The notes under the pieces: generated by a model
The model's input: only the letters and a program-made list of their open reading frames with translations
Told to the model about the DNA's origin: nothing
Database searches by the model: none
NCBI RefSeq assembly: GCF_030813595.1
Contig: NZ_JAUSUH010000003.1
Span: 496,001 to 560,000 of the forward strand
Source of the DNA: Ancylobacter vacuolatus
Lineage (GTDB): Bacteria; Pseudomonadota; Alphaproteobacteria; Rhizobiales; Xanthobacteraceae
Direction of reading: 5' to 3'
DNA length: 64,000 bases
Made by a program: the position numbers and the translations under genes
Shown: piece by piece, positions 26,541 to 35,047 of the stretch
Numbering within the stretch: the first letter of the stretch is position 1
Layout of the letters: each line of letters opens with the position of its first letter

Positions 26541-27598
26541 AATACCGCACGCTCGGCCGCTCCGGCCTGAAGGTCTCCGCCCTCAGCATGGGAACCTTCT
26601 CCTTTGGCGGGGTCGGCGACTTCGCCAAGGTCGCCACGCACGGCGTCACCGAGGCCCGCCGCCTCGTCGATACCTGCCTCGATGGCGGCATCAATGTCAT
26701 CGACACCGCCAACATGTATTCCTTCGGCCGTTCCGAGGAGATCGTCGGCGAGGTGCTGGAAGGGCGGCGCGAGCGCGTGCTGATCTCGTCCAAGGCGCGC
26801 ATGCGGATCGGCGACGGGCCCAATGACGAGGGCGTGTCGCGCTACCATCTCGTGCGCGAATGCGAGCGCAGCCTGAAGCGGCTGCGCACCGACCATATCG
26901 ACATCTATTTCCTGCATGAATGGGACGGCGTGACGCCGCTCGACGAGACGCTTTCGGCGCTGGATTCGCTGATGCGCCAGGGCAAGATCCGCTATATCGG
27001 CTGCTCGAACTATTCCGGCTGGCACATCATGAAGGCGCTCGGCATCGCCGAGACCCACCACCTGCCGCGTTTCGTGACCCAGCAGATTCACTACACGCTG
27101 GAGGCCCGGGAGGCGGAGTACGAACTTCTCCCCATCGCGGTGGACCAGGGTGTCGGCGTCATGGTTTGGAGCCCGCTTGCCGCCGGCCTGCTGTCGGGAC
27201 GGTTCGGCCGCGACAAATTCCCGGCCGATTCACGCCAGGCCGCCGGCTGGACCGAGCCGCCGATCCGCGACAGCGAGCGCCTGTGGCGGATCGTCGACGT
27301 GCTGAACGATATCGCCGCCACGCGCGGGGTCACGGCGGCGCAGATCTCCATCGCCTGGACGCTCTCCCGCCCCGGCATCGCCTCGCTGGTGGTCGGCGGC
27401 ACCGAGGAGGCCCATTTCCGCGACAACATTGCGGCGGTCGACATCACGCTCACTGCCGAGGAACTGGACCGGCTGAACCAGGTCAGCCGGCCGCCCTATC
27501 TCTACCCCTACTGGCACCAGCACAATTTCGCCCGTGATCGTTTTTGCGAGGGCGACTGGGCCTTGCACGCCGGCTATGAGGACCTCGGCAAGGTCTAG
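26537..27598 (+). CDS. Aldo/keto reductase
   Basis: 353 residues, an NADPH-dependent TIM-barrel oxidoreductase. The N-terminus MKYRTLGRSGLKVSALSMG is typical. The catalytic set is Asp (VIDTANMYSFGRSEE), Tyr of the same segment, Lys (ISSKARM) and His (YFLHEWDG); cofactor binding is suggested by GIASLVVGGTEEAHFRDN. It closes the LacI-racemase-reductase operon. It may interconvert a polyol and a ketose feeding DhaKL; the substrate is inferred from position only. Confidence 0.87.
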   Translation: MKYRTLGRSGLKVSALSMGTFSFGGVGDFAKVATHGVTEARRLVDTCLDGGINVIDTANMYSFGRSEEIVGEVLEGRRERVLISSKARMRIGDGPNDEGVSRYHLVRECERSLKRLRTDHIDIYFLHEWDGVTPLDETLSALDSLMRQGKIRYIGCSNYSGWHIMKALGIAETHHLPRFVTQQIHYTLEAREAEYELLPIAVDQGVGVMVWSPLAAGLLSGRFGRDKFPADSRQAAGWTEPPIRDSERLWRIVDVLNDIAATRGVTAAQISIAWTLSRPGIASLVVGGTEEAHFRDNIAAVDITLTAEELDRLNQVSRPPYLYPYWHQHNFARDRFCEGDWALHAGYEDLGKV

Positions 27599-27617
27599 GC
27601 GCAGAAGCTGTCGATCT

Positions 27618-27646
27618 GGACGGAGATGTGTTCACCGTCTCCGTCC
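27618..27646 (+). terminator. Hairpin after the aldo/keto reductase gene
   Basis: GGACGGAGA at 27618-27626 is mirrored by TCTCCGTCC at 27638-27646 with an 11-base loop, 20 bases past the reductase stop. No T-run follows, so termination is inferred from position only. Confidence 0.4.
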
Positions 27647-27890
27647 GGCCGGCTGCAACCTCGGCGAGAGCGTCGCCGTGACCAGGCATAGCCTGGCCCA
27701 CACGCCAGAAATCCTCGACACGTCTCCCGCCCGCACGAGCGCGAGGGCGGACAGCGCAATTGCCAGGCTGGCGAACGCTCTGGAAACGGAGTTTGCAACA
27801 CAGACGGCCCAAGGCGAGGTCCCGTCCGATGCGAAGCGATGGCGCGCCGACGTTGATGAAACTCCCCAAGTGGGCACGGCGTGTGAATAA

Positions 27891-27978
27891 GCGCGGAGAT
27901 CGGACCCCGGCGATAAACGTGCTAACTCCTTTATTCAGCACATAAACTCCGGAGAAAGACGGGGGCCGATCTCCGCGC
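27891..27978. repeat. Inverted repeat with 18-base arms and nested inner stem
   Basis: GCGCGGAGATCGGACCCC at 27891-27908 pairs with 27961-27978 at 17 of 18 positions. Inside lie GTGCT (27919-27923) and AGCAC (27937-27941), the octamer CTCCGGAG (27947-27954) and the direct repeat ATAAAC. The loop is much richer in A/T than its surroundings. It could be a structured RNA, a miniature mobile element or a regulator site. Confidence 0.6.
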
Positions 27979-28157
27979 AGCTTCGCGCCTCTTTTGCGCC
28001 ATCGGGCAGCGGCCAGCGACAAAGTGACGGCTGCCGCGCATTTTCAACACCGTTCCGTGCTTGAATGCGAACTCCGCCGCGCCGAACGCGCGGCCTCACC
28101 CCACGAACATCGACGAGCCGCCCGGTTTACGCGCGATCGAGGTGCGTAGAGACGGAG

Positions 28158-29195
28158 ATGCAGATGTTGATGGCAGGTGAAAGCGCGCTCGCCAAGGCCG
28201 ATGCGAGAAGCTGGGCGCGCCGGCTGAACGACTACCGCCAGCCCGATCCGCGCCGCAGCGTCCGCGAACTTCTCATAACCGCCGTGCCCTTTGCCCTTGC
28301 CTGGGCCGCGATGCTTGCCGCGCTCAAGCTGGACCAGGTCTGGCTCTACGCACTCCTCATCCTCCCGGCGGCGGGGCTGCTGGTGCGCCTTTTCATGATC
28401 CAGCACGATTGCGGCCACGGCTCTTTCTTCGGCAACCGGAGCGGCAATGACTGGACCGGCCGGGTGATCGGCGTGCTGACGATGACGCCCTATGATCATT
28501 GGCGGCGCGCCCATGCGATCCACCACGCCAGCGCCGGCAATCTCGACCGCCGCGGCATTGGCGACATCGACACGTTGACGGTGGACGAATATCTGGCGCG
28601 CTCCCGCTGGGGGCGGCTGCGCTATCGCCTGTACCGGCACCCGCTGGTGATGTTCGGTATCGGCCCGATCTATGTCTTCCTGCTGGAGAGCCGCCTGCCC
28701 ATCGGCTTCGCCCGCAAGGGCTGGACGCCGTGGGTAAGCACCATGACGACCAATCTGGGCATCGCCGTCGCGGCGGGGCTGCTGATGTGGGCCGTTGGCA
28801 TCGGGCCGTTTCTGCTGGTCCACCTGCCGATCGTCATCCTCGGCGCGGCTGCTGGCGTCTGGCTGTTCTATGTCCAGCACCAGTTCGAGGGCACGCACTG
28901 GGACGACAATGAGAACTGGGAATTCCACGAGGCGGCGCTGCACGGCTCGTCGCATTACGACCTGCCGGCCGTTCTGCGCTGGTTCAGCGCCAATATCGGC
29001 ATGCATCATGTGCATCATTTGTGCGCCCGCATTCCCTATTACCGCCTGCCGGAAGTGCTGCGCGACCATCCGGAACTGCGCGATGTCGGGCGGCTGACCC
29101 TTTGGGAGAGCTTCGGCTGTGTGCGGCTGACGCTGTGGGACAACCGGCAGCGGCAGCTGATCTCCTTCCGGGAGATGCGCGCGCTCTATCAATAG
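28158..29195 (+). CDS. Membrane fatty-acid desaturase
   Basis: 345 residues from the ATG at 28158; in-frame ATGs at 28164 and 28170 are possible, and the frame is open 31 codons upstream. Three histidine boxes that hold the di-iron centre are intact: HDCGHGS, HRAHAIHH and HHVHHL. There are about four to six membrane helices between them. It introduces double bonds in acyl chains in the inner membrane; the acyl position cannot be read. No redox partner gene is next to it. It stands alone before the channel gene. Confidence 0.88.
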   Translation: MQMLMAGESALAKADARSWARRLNDYRQPDPRRSVRELLITAVPFALAWAAMLAALKLDQVWLYALLILPAAGLLVRLFMIQHDCGHGSFFGNRSGNDWTGRVIGVLTMTPYDHWRRAHAIHHASAGNLDRRGIGDIDTLTVDEYLARSRWGRLRYRLYRHPLVMFGIGPIYVFLLESRLPIGFARKGWTPWVSTMTTNLGIAVAAGLLMWAVGIGPFLLVHLPIVILGAAAGVWLFYVQHQFEGTHWDDNENWEFHEAALHGSSHYDLPAVLRWFSANIGMHHVHHLCARIPYYRLPEVLRDHPELRDVGRLTLWESFGCVRLTLWDNRQRQLISFREMRALYQ

Positions 29196-29284
29196 CCGCC
29201 AGCGCAGCGGGTGGAGCGGTGGCATGATGCGGCTCGCCGGGCGCGGCCCGTCGCGATATCCTGCGCACCGACACCGGGGGATCC

Positions 29285-30226
29285 ATGCCGCGCCCGACGA
29301 GCACCAGAGGAACGACGACGCCCGCGCCCGGCGACGAGGCCCCCGTTGAGAAGGCGCCCGTTGAAAAGGCGCCGGTTGACCCGCCACACGGCGCGGGGCC
29401 GACGGTGGCCGCGCTGCTGGAATCGCGCCGGCAAGAGACCATCCGTCCCGCCGAGACCGCGTCTTCCGGATGGCGCTGGAGCCTGCGCGAGCTCTATGCG
29501 GGGACGGACCGGCGGGCGACCCGCTTCCAATGGGCGGTTGCCAGCATCGACCTCGTCATCGTCGGCTTCTTCATTCTGGGCCCGGTGCTTCAGCAATGGC
29601 GGGGTTATCTGTGGATCGACTATGCCGTCGCCCTGCTGCTTGCCGCCGATCTCTCGGCGAGGGCGATCGCGTCGGTCCATCTCGGGCGCTGGCTTCGGCA
29701 GCCCGTGGTCTGGGTCGATCTGGTCGTCCTAGCCACGCTGCTCGCGCCGCTGTGGCTGGCAAATCTGGGTTTCCTGCGGATCCTGCGGCTGTGGTCGATG
29801 TCGCAGAAGGACATCTTCTGGCGCGCGCTTCGCCGACGCGGCTATGGCGAGTGGGAGGATGTCGGCCGTGCCGGCATCAACCTCGTCACCTGCCTGTTCG
29901 TCATTACCGGCTTCATCTACACGGTCTTCGCGAGCCCGGGCTCAGGCATGGAGGGGTGGATCGACGCGCTCTACTTCACCGTCGCCACCATTACGACGAC
30001 GGGTTTCGGCGACATCACGCTTCCCGGTCCGGCCGGCAAGCTGACCGCGATCGTCACGATGATCGTTGGGATCTCGCTTTTCGTGCGGCTCGCCCAGGCG
30101 CTGTTCCGCCCCCATAAGGTCTCGTTCCGGTGTCCGAGCTGCGCGCTGATGCGCCATGAGCCCGATGCGGTGCATTGCAAGGCATGCGGGCAGCTGCTCA
30201 CCATTCCCGACACGGGCGGAGAATGA
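29285..30226 (+). CDS. Voltage-gated-like potassium channel with C-terminal zinc ribbon
   Basis: 313 residues. The N-terminus is disordered, with PVEKA repeats at about 20-31. Helices S1-S4 fall at about 82-180, with Arg residues in the S4 segment (FLRILRLWSMSQKD). The pore region follows, with the selectivity filter TTTGFGD at 237-243, a GFG variant of the usual GYG, and S6 (LTAIVTMIVGISLFVRLA). After S6 comes CPSC (283-286) and CKAC (298-301), a four-Cys zinc ribbon in place of an RCK or cyclic-nucleotide domain. The tail may tune gating by metal or redox state. Confidence 0.85.
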   Translation: MPRPTSTRGTTTPAPGDEAPVEKAPVEKAPVDPPHGAGPTVAALLESRRQETIRPAETASSGWRWSLRELYAGTDRRATRFQWAVASIDLVIVGFFILGPVLQQWRGYLWIDYAVALLLAADLSARAIASVHLGRWLRQPVVWVDLVVLATLLAPLWLANLGFLRILRLWSMSQKDIFWRALRRRGYGEWEDVGRAGINLVTCLFVITGFIYTVFASPGSGMEGWIDALYFTVATITTTGFGDITLPGPAGKLTAIVTMIVGISLFVRLAQALFRPHKVSFRCPSCALMRHEPDAVHCKACGQLLTIPDTGGE

Positions 30227-30375
30227 TCTAATTCTTTGTTGTATCGCGCTTTCTTCCCGCATCGCGCTCCAGCGGCCGCCCAAAGCCAAGGCCGAGGGCG
30301 CCTGGAAAGCGCGGGGCGGTTCCATTCTCATCATCAGCCACGCCACGCCAGAGCTTCGCCCGATCGGAAAGGGCT

Positions 30376-30981
30376 CTAGGCGATGAAATCGTCGGCCGCC
30401 GGCCGGGGGGCGGCGACGATGTCCTCAATGCGGTCGCCGGTCGGGTCCGCATGCGCCGCCTCGAACGCCGAGAGCGCGTTGCTGTCGCCTTCCGGCGGTG
30501 GAACGGCGGGGGCGTCGAAGGTGAAGAACTCCTCGCCCTCGGCGCGCGCGTCGCCGCCGATACCGGAGAAATCCAGCAGGCCGGACGATTCTTCCGCGCC
30601 GGCGGCGCCGGGTTCAAGCACGAAATCATCCGCGCCGCCGCTCGCTGGCGAGGAGGCGACGGCCGACTTCGACTCAGCGAGCTTGGTGAAGCTGAGGCTG
30701 AGCTCCTCGCTCGGCCGATTGCCGTCGTTGTCAACGCCCGCCGCGCCGCTCGACTTGTCGTCGATCCGGCCGAAATTCAGGCTGATGTTCTCCGATGGCC
30801 GGTCGTCGCCGCTGCCATTGCCCTGCGTATCGCTCGGCTTGTCGTCGATCCGGCCGAAATTGAGGCTGATATTCTCTGATGGCCGGTCGTCGCCGCCGCT
30901 CCCCATGCTGGTGACGCTGGAGGGCGCGGCCCCGGAGGCGGCGTCCTGGCCGGCAACATCGAGGCGGTCCGTCGGGCTCAT
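30376..30981 (-). CDS. Acidic repeat protein, candidate type I secretion substrate
   Basis: 201 residues from the ATG at 30981 (GGGAG upstream). Very acidic and probably disordered, with no signal peptide, membrane helix or cysteine. RPSENISLNFGRIDDK occurs exactly at 33-48 and 61-76, and a diverged third copy (RPSEELSLSFTKLAES) at 89-104. The chain ends in DDFIA. An acidic residue followed by three hydrophobic residues at the very end is the secretion motif of Erwinia PrtG-type type I substrates. It is divergent from the PrtD and HlyD genes. Substrate status is inference. Confidence 0.65.
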   Translation of the reverse strand: MSPTDRLDVAGQDAASGAAPSSVTSMGSGGDDRPSENISLNFGRIDDKPSDTQGNGSGDDRPSENISLNFGRIDDKSSGAAGVDNDGNRPSEELSLSFTKLAESKSAVASSPASGGADDFVLEPGAAGAEESSGLLDFSGIGGDARAEGEEFFTFDAPAVPPPEGDSNALSAFEAAHADPTGDRIEDIVAAPRPAADDFIA

Positions 30982-31207
30982 AGGAGAACTCCCTTGATGA
31001 GAACGGAAGAGAGGTAGCATATAGCGGGATGGTTGCGGGAGAGGCCGGCGCGGCGGCGGGAGTGTCATCACGCCAAGGTGTTTCGTCCGCGCACCGCGTT
31101 CCGTTCACTCTCCACGAGCCGCCGTCCCATGAATGCGCGTCCCAATCATGCACCATCGCCCCCGACGCGGTGGACCCGGACGCCAGAGCCGGCCTGCGGA
31201 ACCGAGC

Positions 31208-32899
31208 GTGAGTGACGTGTCCACCCGTGGCGCGAACCCGGTGGCGCAGGCGTTGCGCGAGGTGCGCGGCGCCTTCCTGGGCGTCGGGGTGCTGAGCGGG
31301 GTGAGCAATTTGCTGATGCTCACCGGCCCGCTGTTCATGATCCTCATCTATGACCGGGTGCTGACCAGCGGCAGCGTGCCGACGCTGGTGGCGCTGGGCG
31401 TGCTGGTGATGGGGCTTTATGCCTGTCTCGGTCTCATCGAGATCCTGCGCAGCCGGGTGCTCGCCCGGATCGGCGAGCAGATCGACGAGAGGCTCGGGTC
31501 CGCCAGCTTCCGGCTGGCGCTGGAACTGCCTCTGGCCGCGCCGCCGGGCACGCCCGCCCGGCCGGTGGGCGATCTCGACCAGATTCGCGGCTTTCTCGCC
31601 GGGCCGGGGCCGGTGGCGCTGTGCGACCTGCCCTGGCTGCCGGTCTATCTCGCCTTGGTCTTCGCCTTTCACCCCTGGCTGGGCTGGCTGGCGGTGGCCG
31701 GCTCGCTGCTGCTGATGGCCAGCACGCTTGCCAGCGAGTGGGCGATGCGCGCGCTGGTGCGCGAGAGCGCCGGCCTCGCCATCCGCCGCCAGGACCGGCT
31801 GGAGGCGGGGCGGCGCAATGCCGAGGTGCTGCGCGCCATGGGTATGGCCCCGGCCTATGCCGCGGGCTGGAACCGGATCAATGACGAGCATGCGCGGCTC
31901 CGCCTGCGCCTGGCCGACATTGCCGGGCTGTATGGCGGCCTCACCCGGGCGCTGCGGCTCGCGCTGCAATCGGCGGTGCTCGGTCTCGGCGCCTATCTGG
32001 TGATCCGCCAGCAGCTTTCGCCGGGCGTGATGATCGCGGCCTCCATCGTCACCGCCCGGGCGCTGGCCCCGGTCGAGCAGGCGATCGCCAATTGGCGCGG
32101 CTTCATTGCCGCACGGCAGGCCCGCGCCCGGCTGGAGGCCCAGCTCCCGCTGTCCTCCGATGCCGAGAAGCTGGCCCTGCCGGCGCCGGCGGCCAGCCTC
32201 GCGGTGGAGCACATCGCCGTCGCGCCGCCGGGCGTGGCACAGCCGGTGGTGCGGGAGGCGAGCTTCCGGCTGGAGGCGGGGCAGGGCCTCGGCATCGCCG
32301 GGCCCAGCGGTTCGGGAAAGTCGAGCCTTGCCCGCGCGCTGGTAGGAAGCTGGCCCTGCCTGCGCGGCACCATCCGGCTCGACGGCGCCGAGCTGAAGCA
32401 GTGGCGGCCGGAGGACCTTGGCCGCCATATCGGCTATCTCCCGCAGGATGTGGAGCTGTTCGACGGCACGGTGGCGGAGAACATCGCCCGCTTCGAGGCC
32501 GGGGCGCCGGCGGAGGAGGTGCTGGCGGCGGCCCGCAATGCCCATTGCCACGAGATGATCCTGCATTTTCCCGAAGGCTACGACACCCGGATCGGGCTTG
32601 ACGGCATGGCGCTTTCGGCCGGGCAGCGCCAGCGCATCGGCCTGGCCCGCGCGCTCTACCGCAAGCCCTTCCTGATCGTGCTCGACGAGCCCAATGCCAA
32701 TCTCGACCGGGAGGGTGAGGCGGCGCTCGCCGCCGCGATTATGTCCGCGCGCGGGGCCGGGGCCATCGTCATCGCCATCGCCCACCGCACGCAGCTGCTC
32801 GGCACGCTCGACCAGCTGCTGATCCTTAGGGATGGCCGGGTCGCCGATCTCGGGCCGCGGGCCGAGGTCATCGCGCGGTTGAAGATGCCGGTGGAGTAG
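31208..32899 (+). CDS. prtD: Type I secretion ABC transporter, PrtD family
   Basis: 563 residues from the GTG at 31208, which places the first family block (NPVAQALREVRGAFLGVGVL) about ten residues in, as usual; the open frame begins at 31133. The membrane domain with about six helices ends near residue 300. The ATPase has Walker A GPSGSGKSS, signature LSAGQRQRIGLARAL and Walker B FLIVLDEPNANLD. No N-terminal peptidase domain. It powers one-step export with the HlyD protein encoded three bases downstream; the outer-membrane TolC partner is not in the window. Confidence 0.88.
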   Translation: MSDVSTRGANPVAQALREVRGAFLGVGVLSGVSNLLMLTGPLFMILIYDRVLTSGSVPTLVALGVLVMGLYACLGLIEILRSRVLARIGEQIDERLGSASFRLALELPLAAPPGTPARPVGDLDQIRGFLAGPGPVALCDLPWLPVYLALVFAFHPWLGWLAVAGSLLLMASTLASEWAMRALVRESAGLAIRRQDRLEAGRRNAEVLRAMGMAPAYAAGWNRINDEHARLRLRLADIAGLYGGLTRALRLALQSAVLGLGAYLVIRQQLSPGVMIAASIVTARALAPVEQAIANWRGFIAARQARARLEAQLPLSSDAEKLALPAPAASLAVEHIAVAPPGVAQPVVREASFRLEAGQGLGIAGPSGSGKSSLARALVGSWPCLRGTIRLDGAELKQWRPEDLGRHIGYLPQDVELFDGTVAENIARFEAGAPAEEVLAAARNAHCHEMILHFPEGYDTRIGLDGMALSAGQRQRIGLARALYRKPFLIVLDEPNANLDREGEAALAAAIMSARGAGAIVIAIAHRTQLLGTLDQLLILRDGRVADLGPRAEVIARLKMPVE

Positions 32900-32902
32900 C
32901 CC

Positions 32903-34243
32903 ATGTCCGCCTTCACGTCCCCCGAAACACCGGCCCGGGCCGCCGTCTCGCCCGCCGCCCGCGCGATCCGGCGCGAGCTGACGCTTGGCTTCGGTGTCAT
33001 CGCCCTGCTCATCGGCGGCCTCGGTGGCTGGGCGGCGACGACGGAACTCGCCGGCGCGGTGATCGGCAACGGCACGCTGGAAGTGGACGGCCGGGTGAAG
33101 CGGGTGCAGACGCGCGACGGCGGCGTGGTCGGCGCCATCACCGTGCGCGACGGCGACCGGGTGGTCGCGGGGGAAGTGCTGGTCCGGCTCGATGACACGC
33201 TGACGCGAGCCAACCTCGCCATCGTCGAAGACCAGATCCAGCATCTGGTCGCCCGGCGCATGCGGCTGATCGGCGAGCGCGATGGCGCGGCGCGCCTCGC
33301 CGTTCCCGAGGAATTGCAGCCCGCCGATGATCCCTCCGGCCGTGCCGCCGCCCTCGTCGCTGCCGAGCAGTCGCTGTTCAATGCCCGCCGCGACCTCGGC
33401 GCCGGGCAGAAGCGCCAGCTCGGCGCGCGCATCGCCCAGATCCACCGCGAGGTCGAGGGGCTGGCCGAGCGCCGTGACGCCAAGACCGAGGAGCTCGCCT
33501 GGAACGCGCGCGAGCTGGAGAGCGTCACCACCTTGCACGGCAAGGAGCTTGCCACCCTCGGCCAGGTGGCGGAACTGAGCCGGCTGCGTGCCCAGCTCGC
33601 CGGCGAACATGGCCAGTTCGTCGCCGAGATCGCCCGCGCCGAGGCCCGCATCGCCGAGACGGAACTTGCGATCATCGAGATCGACCAGCAGCGACAGGCC
33701 GAGGCGATGGCCAGCCTGCGCGAGATCGACTTCCGGCTGGCCCAGCTTGCCGAGCAGCGGATCGCCGCCTTCGAGCGGCTGCAGGGAATGGAGGTGCACG
33801 CCCCGCAGGCCGGGGTCGTCCACGACCTCGCCGTGCACACGCTCGGCGGTGTCGTTGCGCCAGGCGAAACGCTGATGCAGATCGTGCCGAGTACCGACGC
33901 GCTGGTGGCCGAGATGCGGCTGCGCCCGCGCGACATCGACCAAGTCCACACCGGCGAGCCGGCGGTGCTGCGGCTCACCGCCTTCAACCAGCGCACCACG
34001 CCCGAGCTGGCCGGCACGGTGGCGCAGATCTCCGCCGACGTGCTGGTCGACGCGGCCAGCGGCGAAAGCTGGTACACGGCACGGATCGCCCTCGACCCGG
34101 CCTCGGTGGCGAAGCTCGGCGGGCTCCAACTGGTGCCCGGCATGCCGGTGGAAGTGTTCATCCACACCGAGCCGCGGCTGGCGATTTCCTATTTCCTCAA
34201 GCCGCTGCAGGACCAGCTGATGCGCGCCTTCCGCGAGGAATGA
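32903..34243 (+). CDS. prtE: Type I secretion membrane fusion protein, HlyD family
   Basis: 446 residues. One N-terminal membrane helix (LTLGFGVIALLIGGLGGWAA), a lipoyl-like half (GNGTLEVDGRVKRVQTRDGG), a long periplasmic coiled coil at about residues 100-290 (REVEGLAERRDAKTEELAWN region) and the second lipoyl half with beta-barrel (VHAPQAGVVHDLAVHTLGGV, LVPGMPVEVFIHTEPR). It bridges the PrtD ATPase to an outer-membrane TolC channel. It starts three bases after the prtD stop. Confidence 0.88.
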   Translation: MSAFTSPETPARAAVSPAARAIRRELTLGFGVIALLIGGLGGWAATTELAGAVIGNGTLEVDGRVKRVQTRDGGVVGAITVRDGDRVVAGEVLVRLDDTLTRANLAIVEDQIQHLVARRMRLIGERDGAARLAVPEELQPADDPSGRAAALVAAEQSLFNARRDLGAGQKRQLGARIAQIHREVEGLAERRDAKTEELAWNARELESVTTLHGKELATLGQVAELSRLRAQLAGEHGQFVAEIARAEARIAETELAIIEIDQQRQAEAMASLREIDFRLAQLAEQRIAAFERLQGMEVHAPQAGVVHDLAVHTLGGVVAPGETLMQIVPSTDALVAEMRLRPRDIDQVHTGEPAVLRLTAFNQRTTPELAGTVAQISADVLVDAASGESWYTARIALDPASVAKLGGLQLVPGMPVEVFIHTEPRLAISYFLKPLQDQLMRAFREE

Positions 34244-34444
34244 GGTCGCAAGGCCGGGCGGGCGACATGCCGGCGGCGAGCCGGACCACGGCATCCAGGC
34301 CGACCGCGCCGGAGCTTCTGGCGCTTCGGTAGGAGGCTATTGATCGCCAAAGACAACGCAATACCGCGTTCGGCTCCTGAGTGTTGGTTGTCGCCGTGCG
34401 CAAGACTGGCGCCTGTCTTGCTCATCTCCGCTAGATCCTGGGGA

Positions 34445-34470
34445 GGAACGGAGAGGCAGATCAATGCGTT
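34445..34470 (+). promoter_or_regulatory. EcfG-type (general stress) promoter of the PRC-barrel gene
   Basis: GGAAC at 34445-34449, a 17-base spacer, and CGTT at 34467-34470 match the alphaproteobacterial EcfG consensus GGAAC-N16/17-CGTT exactly. Forty bases before the ATG at 34510, in the right direction. It predicts induction by general stress through PhyR/NepR/EcfG; those genes are not in the window. Confidence 0.7.
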
Positions 34471-34509
34471 GTTGCGGTACGTCGATTAACGGCGGACAGG
34501 AGTCCCCCC

Positions 34510-34905
34510 ATGCATAAGCCTATCGTCGCGATTGTCGCTGCCTCGCTCCTCATGAGCGTGCCCGCCCTTGCGCAAGGCACCATCACCCAGACCGCCAACG
34601 TACCGGTGGGAAAATCCGACGCACTGGCATCCAATCTGGTCGGTCTCGATATCGCAAATGCCGCGAACGAAGACGTCGGCGAGATCGAGGATCTCGTTCT
34701 CAACGGATCGATGAACGTCACCGGATTCGTTCTTTCAGTGGGCGGCTTTCTTGGCATGGGCGATCGCTATGTTGTCGTACCGCCCGACGCCATCCAGGTC
34801 ACCTTCGACAACACGGCGAATGAGTGGAAGGGCATGACCAAGCTCACCCGGGACCAGTTGAAGGGCATGCCGGAGTTCAAATACGAGGGAAAGTTCGACG
34901 ACTGA
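34510..34905 (+). CDS. Exported PRC-barrel domain protein
   Basis: 131 residues. Signal peptide MHKPIVAIVAASLLMSVPA ending at LAQ, then a PRC-barrel domain (ASNLVGLDIANAANEDVGEI, GFVLSVGGFLGMGDRYVVVP) and a short acidic tail. PRC-barrel proteins of this exported kind are frequent in rhizobial stress regulons, which agrees with the EcfG-type promoter upstream. The molecular role is unknown. Confidence 0.83.
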   Translation: MHKPIVAIVAASLLMSVPALAQGTITQTANVPVGKSDALASNLVGLDIANAANEDVGEIEDLVLNGSMNVTGFVLSVGGFLGMGDRYVVVPPDAIQVTFDNTANEWKGMTKLTRDQLKGMPEFKYEGKFDD

Positions 34906-35047
34906 TCCAGCACTTGAACGAGCCCGCTTCATCGCTTGAGGGGGCGGGCCATTTGCGCGTGTAAAACGCGTCATTCAGCGTCCATCGAACGAGGAGACCG
35001 CCGCGCTGCCTCCGGCGGCGGGGCTGTTTCGCCGCCTCGGCCAAGCC

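Larger units (their letters stand above)
27599..28157. other. Gene-free stretch of about 560 bases
   Basis: No convincing gene on either strand; the open frames here lack family features and good ribosome sites. It holds a 9-bp hairpin right after the reductase (27618-27646), a lower-GC centre, and the 18-base-arm inverted repeat at 27891-27978. The last 100 bases should contain the desaturase promoter, but no clear -35/-10 pair stands out. Confidence 0.5.

Noticed and set aside
27483..28022. Minus-strand 179-codon frame in the gap after the reductase
   Set aside because: No ribosome site, Arg-rich biased composition and it runs into the reductase gene; the folded repeat lies within it.
30731..34294. 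Very long minus-strand open frame opposite the secretion genes
   Set aside because: It mirrors the codon pattern of prtD, prtE and the repeat gene in high-GC DNA; composition is His/Arg/Gly/Asp-rich without any domain.
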